A stretch of DNA of 64,000 nt from Ilex aquifolium (taxonomy: Eukaryota > Streptophyta > Magnoliopsida > Aquifoliales > Aquifoliaceae): positions 14,424,451-14,488,450 of the forward strand of contig OX637395.1 of NCBI GenBank assembly GCA_951799425.1, written 5' to 3'. Below the pieces are notes generated by a model. That model did not search any database. It saw only the letters and a program-made list of their open reading frames with translations, and had not been told where the DNA came from. The first letter of the stretch is position 1, and each line of letters begins with the position of its first letter. This document shows, in pieces, positions 58,834 to 64,000 of this stretch. Made by a program: the position numbers and the translations under genes.

Positions 58834-60699
58834 TGATTGGGTGAAAACGTTGTATTCCCTAACCTCTTAACATCATCCATCAATGTGTGTATGGCTTATA
58901 GGACTAAGGGAGTGTCACTCTCCCTCGGAATGATGCAAGAGATAGGGCAACGGAATGGAGGATGGAATGAATGAAAATGTAAATGAAATGTGAACAAAAG
59001 TGCTCCCCAATCGCAAGGAGTCTTTCGCGTGTCGTGTTTTACTTGGTGGTATTCCAAGGTCGTCTCCTCAGGGAAGAAAAGTTCAAGTGTGTGAAGGTGA
59101 TTTTGTCAAAAACGAAAAGTGTAAAATCTTTTGTTTGAGTTTTGGTGTTTGAAGTTTGTGAATGAAAATACAATAAAAACAAGTGTTGGCTAATCCAAAA
59201 GGTTCACTCCAATGGGAATGCCCAATCAACTCGAAACCTTCCTCCAAGGGTTTATAGATGAACGATTGATTCATGGGAAGCTAGGGATAAGATGGGTCAC
59301 TATCTAAGCATAAACCGTGACTAGGCCTACGGAATATCAAAGACTCACCAACTTATCCACCCTCAACCCAGTCAAACCGAACCATCGTACACCGAGAGAG
59401 GAAAGAAAATGAGTTGAATTGGAAAACCCAAGAGGAGGTCTCCCTTGAATTAGCCAACTAAAAATATAGCTACTCATGAAAGCAAGAAAGAAATGCATAA
59501 TGTAAAGAGACATAATTGAAATGGAGCATGAAACTTAAATTAATGCAAGAAATCTTAAACTAAGAAAAATATTCAATACCCATTTTAAACTTAAAATGAA
59601 GAAAACTTGAAAGCATTAATGGTGAAATCTAAAATGCAAGACTAAACTTGAAATATAATTGAAATAAATGACATTAAAGGAAATGAATGAAACTTACAAG
59701 AGTATTCAAGAGATTACAAGTGAAAATGGGCAAAGGAAATGCAAAAATATCAACTTCTATCTCTACTATTCATCATCTTCCTTAAAACTTTCTAAACTAC
59801 TCCTAAGCTTAGGTAGCCACCACTCTTGAAATGCTTGTCAATTGTTGAATATAATGGAGTGTTTGTCTTCAAATTTCGTGCATGGTGGTCCCCCCAAGGT
59901 GTGTGCAGGCCTCCCATCAATGGGAGGCTGAATGGATGGGTCTTGACAGGCAAGACAAGCTTCACCTGCAACCCACATGGCAGCCCCCTTCTCTCTCTCT
60001 TCCATTAATGCCCAAGCCTTCAAAGTCCTCATCTTGTGTAAGGGAGGCATGTAGATGTGTAAGAGAATGATGGGGAACAAGTGGGAGAATCAATGGTGGG
60101 ACCCCCAAGCAAGTGGAGAAGAGTTTGCAGGTGTTCTGGGAGCGTACCGGTACTGTGTACATGTATTCTAAACCTTCTGGAGTTCGAAGTACCGGTACAC
60201 AGTTCCGGAACGGTACCATACTGGTACTGTGTACCGGTACTGTTTTCTGCTTTGGACCACTTTTTGTAGAATCGACATAACTTTTGATTCAGACGTTGGA
60301 TTGAGCTGAAATTTTGAAAAAATACAGAAGACATCCAGATCTACAACTTTCATGTTTTTCACTTTTTCATATTCTAAGTGGATCATGGTCAAAATGGGGG
60401 ACAACCGAGGCTCTCCAACCCAGTGGTGTGGCTGCTGGTGCCTTTGTTACCAAACACCAATACCTCCTTGATTTCTTCACTTTTAAGCCTCCAAATCTTC
60501 ATGTAATGTGTCAATGCCTTCACCACACATCCAACATAGTTGCAAGGTCCTAAAGTCCATCATTTAAGCTATAAAAACTTACAACATCGAAAATTCAACA
60601 TTATTCATAAAATCGGCTAACTCTAAGTACTTAGGTGCAAAAATTGAGTTAAAATGCATGTAATGAGGCCTTCAAATATACAATATTTTGTGCTCATCA
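58834..60699 (-). mobile_element. Solo LTR, family F
   Basis: Plus-strand edges TGATTGGGTGAAAACG and GTGCTCATCA; perfect pentamers ATCCC flank it (58829-58833, 60700-60704), and the L1 RT frame continues across them. The minus-strand reading (TGATGAGCACAAAATATTG start) is preferred as the sense strand because a GAGGAGACGACCTTGGAATA block then falls near the 3' end, as in family D. Perfect GTACCGGTAC copies lie at 60144, 60189 and 60231. No coding capacity; internal primer-binding sites were not seen, so it is a solo LTR and not a short full element. Confidence 0.9.
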
Positions 60700-60704
60700 A
60701 TCCC

Positions 60705-61830
60705 CTCCTGTGGTATGCCAATATTTCTGATAAAAGATGACAGACATACCATCAAGTCCAGGGGCTTTGGTTGGAGGCTTTGATTTTTGTTTCCACTTCT
60801 CCTCCTCCCTTCTGAGTTGTTCATTAAGATCATGTTGCAAGATTTTCTCCTCCATTATAGTGTCTTCAGTTGGTTCAGCTTGTTGTAGGTAATCAATTTT
60901 GCTCCTCAGTGCCTTTGCCTTTTGGGTACAATTTCCAAATACTTCCCTATTCCAATGCTTTAATGCTTCTTTAGTTGCTTGTAGCTTCCTGCAAAAATTG
61001 TATGCAACTGATCCTCTTCTGTTAGTTTTCCATGAGCATTTGACCACATGGTGACTTTTAGGGTCCCTTATCCACATCTTCTCAAATTTAAAAGTTTTGT
61101 GAAAGGTTTTAAGGATTCTAGATGTGTTCAGTAAGAGGGGGGAATGGTTAGAAGAAATAGCTAGTAGATCTTTGATGGCAGAATGTGGAAATAGCATTCT
61201 CCAACCAAGTGTGACTAGTCCTCTGTCCAATCTTTCCTTGATGTTAGCAAGGCCTTAACGTTTATTGGACCAAGTGAAAGGATTGTCGTGATAGCCAATG
61301 TCAACTAATCCTTGGTCATTAATGAAAGAACCAAATCCACCATTTGATGGGGATGCAAATGATTTACCCCTTCTCTTCTCCTAAGAGATCACATTGTTGA
61401 AATCTGCTATAAACATACTTGGCCATGGGCTATTTGTGAGTATTTGATTCATTGAGTCCCAAAGAGCAGGCTAAAGTCTTTTGTTTGCTGGAGCATAAAT
61501 GCAGTTAAGCAACCAACTTGAATCTGGAGGACCCGAAGAAATCACAGCTGATATGATGCTCTAGTTTGCAAGTAACACTTCAAGCTCAACACCTTTCCTC
61601 CAACACAAACATATTCCGCCAGATAGACCTTTAGCACTCTATATCTCAAAGTTGTGGAACCCAAGGGTGAACAAAATTTTTTTTGGTTTCTTTTGAAGAA
61701 ATTTTAGTTTCCGAAAGGAAAATGAAATCTGGGTGATACTTCTTTATGTGAGCCTTCAAGTGGAGAATTGTCGAGGCAGGGCCCAGCCCTCAACAATTCC
61801 ATAAGTATCCTATCATGGTAGGGGGCATGG
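60705..61830 (-). pseudogene. L1 endonuclease and start of RT
   Basis: Minus strand from 61815: IGYLWNC.GLGPASTILHL, HPDFIFLSETKISSKE, GGICLCWRKGVELEVL, then ADFNNVIS.EEKRGKSF and GFGSFINDQGLVDIGYHDNP, FTWSNKR, LDRGLVTLGWRMLFP, and SSNHSPLLL (SDH motif as SNH). This is the APE-type endonuclease of plant L1, which nicks target DNA. The frame 60697-61230 then runs to RT at APGLDGMSVIFYQKYWHTTG. Stops occur at several places. The D to N change in SDH affects a catalytic position. Confidence 0.9.
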
Positions 61831-63130
61831 TTAGCCCGCCTCCTCAACCATTGAGATGGTTTCCTCTGTAACATGAACTTGGGTCTCTCTATGGATAGTT
61901 ATGCTAATGTGCATTATTTCCTTGATGATTCTCTCACATTTGAACTTTGTGTATGGTTTGCTTTGAAGATGATGGGTAGGGTGAGTGAGTGATTTTTTAT
62001 GTTGATCAATTTTGTCTTGAACATTAGGTTTGATTGGTTCAGAAATCCGGTGAAGGTCAACCATCTTCTATTATTTTAACCTTGCTCGCCCTACTCTTTG
62101 AGAACATAGTTGCAACACATCGTTTGAGGGATAACAACTGGAACACATAGGTCATGCAATTATCTACTATTGCTTCAACGTCCGATAGGGTTAAGGTTTT
62201 GATAGTAGCCAAAATAGGGGATCTGGTGTTTGCCTCTGTAATTGAAGCGGTATAGTTGTGAATTTGGGCGTTAATTTGGTTCGTGATTTTGTAGTTTATT
62301 GGGTTTGGATTGTGTAGTTTTAGGCTTAAACTTTTTTGGTACTTGAGGTCCAAGCTGTCTAGGGTTTGGTTTGTCTTATTGGATGGAAGATTAGGTAATG
62401 GGATTTATTGGTTGATGAGGTCCTTGGTTGTGGTTAAGTATGTATTTGTATATTGGGCTTGGGTACAAGGGGGTTCTCATCTGGCTAAGTGATCTCTGGT
62501 CAAAATTGGTGTTGTAGGCTTTTATGGTTAAAAGTTATTTTGCATTTGGTTGGGGTTTTGAGAAAATCAACATAATGATCTCCATATGATAGAAATAGTA
62601 GGGTCATTTGTACCTGTGTTCATTCCACAATTGTGCTATCCTCTTCCAACCATCTGCGTGTTCTTGAAAATGGAGCGAGGTTCATTACTGATTTCATCTA
62701 CCTACTGCAGTAACAGTTTCCAAGTTGTTCCTTGATTCACGGGGTTCTCTGTTGTCTAACGCGTGGGTTGGGGGTACCGTTTTCTCTCATGCCATCTGCA
62801 TTACTTCTCTGCTTGGGCTTCCGACTAGTGTAGGGGTCTCCACTATCTGTTTGGCTATCGCCCGGAGGTGAGGTCCGTATTGAATCTAATCTAATTGAGA
62901 TGGAGATTTCATACAGTATGATCTATCATGATCCAAACGTCCACAATTGTAGCAAAAGTCACTCAAACGTCCATTAGATTGGTTATAATAGAAGAAGGTT
63001 ACCAAAGGTTGTTTTAAATCTATTATAACTCTGGTCCTCATATAGCTCTTCCAATTTGATTTTTGCTTAAGTTTTTTCTAATACTCTGTTGGGTGCCCCA
63101 AAGCTTGGGCGATGATAAGAGCATTTTCCT
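61831..63130 (-). pseudogene. L1 ORF1 (DUF4283-like with CCHC zinc knuckle)
   Basis: At 62913-62954 the minus strand encodes CYNCGRLDHDRSYC, a CX2CX4HX4C knuckle that binds nucleic acid. Before it are RTRVIIDLKQPLVTFFYYNQ and EENALIIAQALGHP (about 63130-62975), typical of plant L1 ORF1. The frames 62057-62353 and 61831-62064 are its variable tail. It would coat the LINE RNA. Broken by stops; the N-terminal half was not clearly readable. Confidence 0.75.
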
Positions 63131-64000
63131 CCGTTATCATATCAGGAGAGGCATGAGCTACTGGGGGATTATGAGGGGCCTTTTTTGGGAGCATTTCCAT
63201 TATGGAGAATTCCAACAGAATGTTTCAATGGTATTGGAATACCCAAAGACGTTTCTAGGAAGAGAAACAGGGTGGTTATTGAAGGAAGAAGGAAGGATGG
63301 GTGACCTTCACGAGTTTATCGCCTTTATGGAGAATGAGGGATCTTTAGAGAAACTCCAAGGAGAGTGGCATCAGGGGTGGCAACCCCATAACTGCCAAAA
63401 TGTCACCCCAAATTCAAAAATTTTTACTTCAAGGGGGTGGCATCAAGGGTTGTAAAATGGCAACAATGCTCTTGATGTGGCAATTTTGGCTACTCTAGAG
63501 AGAGAAAGGGAGAGGTTGCAAATGGCTTGATGAATATATATCCGTTAAACTGTTGAATGATCCAACGATTCATATAAATTGATGAATGAAAATATGAAAA
63601 TGGCACCCCATTTTGGCACCTGCCATTGAAGCAGATTTATAATTCAGGGATACCAAAACACTGTTCAAGTTTGCAAATGAGTGATATGGCACCCCAAAAA
63701 GACAACTCACTTTGGAGTTGCTCTTACTGCTAGAGAGCGAGTCTCGATATCTTTTAGGGTTAATTGAACTAGAGGTCTCCAAAATATGAGATTTGTCTCA
63801 TTTTGATCTCTAATGTTTCAATTGCATCATTTTGGACCCTGAAGTATTGAATATGTTTATAGATGGTCCTTCAAGCAGACAACATCCAGATTGTTAACAA
63901 TTTTTATCATAAACTTGTCACGTAATACTTAAATATGGACAAAAAATAATTTTGATAGCTCTTAAACAAAATTTGGGTAGCTCTTGACAAAAAAAAAATG
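63131..64000. other. Right edge, nothing firmly recognised
   Basis: May start with the diverged N-terminal region of the L1 ORF1. The motif TGGCACCCCA recurs (about 63601 and 63689) together with GGCATCAGGGGTGG, suggesting a dispersed repeat. No gene or RNA recognised. Confidence 0.4.

Larger units (their letters stand above)
56050..63130 (-). mobile_element. L1 LINE with most domains, split by an LTR
   Basis: On the minus strand the order is ORF1 (DUF4283-like and CCHC knuckle), endonuclease, RT, zf-RVT, RNase H and a poly(A)-like end (plus-strand T run at 56053-56067). This is the full plant L1 plan. LTR F (58834-60699) sits in the RT. Without it the element is about 5.2 kb. No target duplication was identified, and the 5' end is uncertain (63130 or somewhat beyond). 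In-frame stops make it inactive. Confidence 0.85.

Noticed and set aside
60029..60334. Overlapping frames on both strands in LTR F
   Set aside because: Palindromic GTACCGGTAC repeats keep several frames open; no domain.

Overview
The window is nuclear DNA of a flowering plant, most likely a eudicot. The evidence is plant-specific transposon clades (Tekay/Del-type and CRM-type chromoviruses, Athila and Tat Ty3/gypsy elements, plant L1 LINEs with a DUF4283/zinc-knuckle ORF1), long intergenic microsatellites, and a perfect plant MIR167 hairpin. No intact protein-coding host gene was recognised. Nearly all coding signal is decayed retrotransposon, and most open frames longer than 60 codons are chance products or pieces of these wrecks.

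Layout. (1) 1-18526 is a nest inside an Athila-type element: gag about 8100-9520, protease split around a solo LTR, most of pol missing, 3' LTR 17038-18526. Into it went LTR family A (reverse, 7085-8096), into that a Tekay-like chromovirus (protease to chromodomain plus 3' LTR 4886-7084), and into the chromodomain a solo LTR of family D (3223-4815). Two solo LTRs of family B (9648-11957, 14368-16654) also sit in the Athila remnant. (2) 18527-28081 is the only sizeable stretch not dominated by LTR elements. It holds MIR167 on the minus strand (21348-21430), microsatellites and an L1 fragment (25840-26640). (3) 28087-38247 is a CRM-like chromovirus with both LTRs, a tRNA-iMet primer-binding site, a polypurine tract and a perfect 5-bp target duplication (ACTTT). 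Its pol frame runs through the polypurine tract into the 3' LTR. It contains the 3' half of a second Tekay-like element (30315-36014), whose 3' LTR is split by another family D solo LTR (33084-34887, duplication GTGGT). (4) 39050-41318 is a minus-strand L1, followed by an LTR of family A to 43482. (5) 43508-55413 is a minus-strand Tat-clade element: gag, protease, RT, RNase H, second (archaeal-type) RNase H, integrase, polypurine tract, LTR. It has an antisense plus-strand gene for a plant mobile domain (PMD) protein between integrase and LTR, and its RT is split by a family B solo LTR (49214-51427, duplication GAAAA). (6) 56050 to about 63130 is a minus-strand L1 with ORF1, endonuclease, RT and RNase H, split in the RT by an LTR of family F (58834-60699, duplication ATCCC).

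How it fits together: the element boundaries were fixed by target duplications and by host reading frames that continue on both sides of an insertion. This gives a relative order of insertions and shows that solo-LTR formation and deletion, rather than intact new copies, dominate the region. The most interesting items are the MIR167 gene with a small frame ending inside the mature miRNA, the PMD gene carried antisense by the Tat element, the CRM pol tail encoded by the LTR, and CCGG-centred palindromes recurring in otherwise unrelated LTRs.
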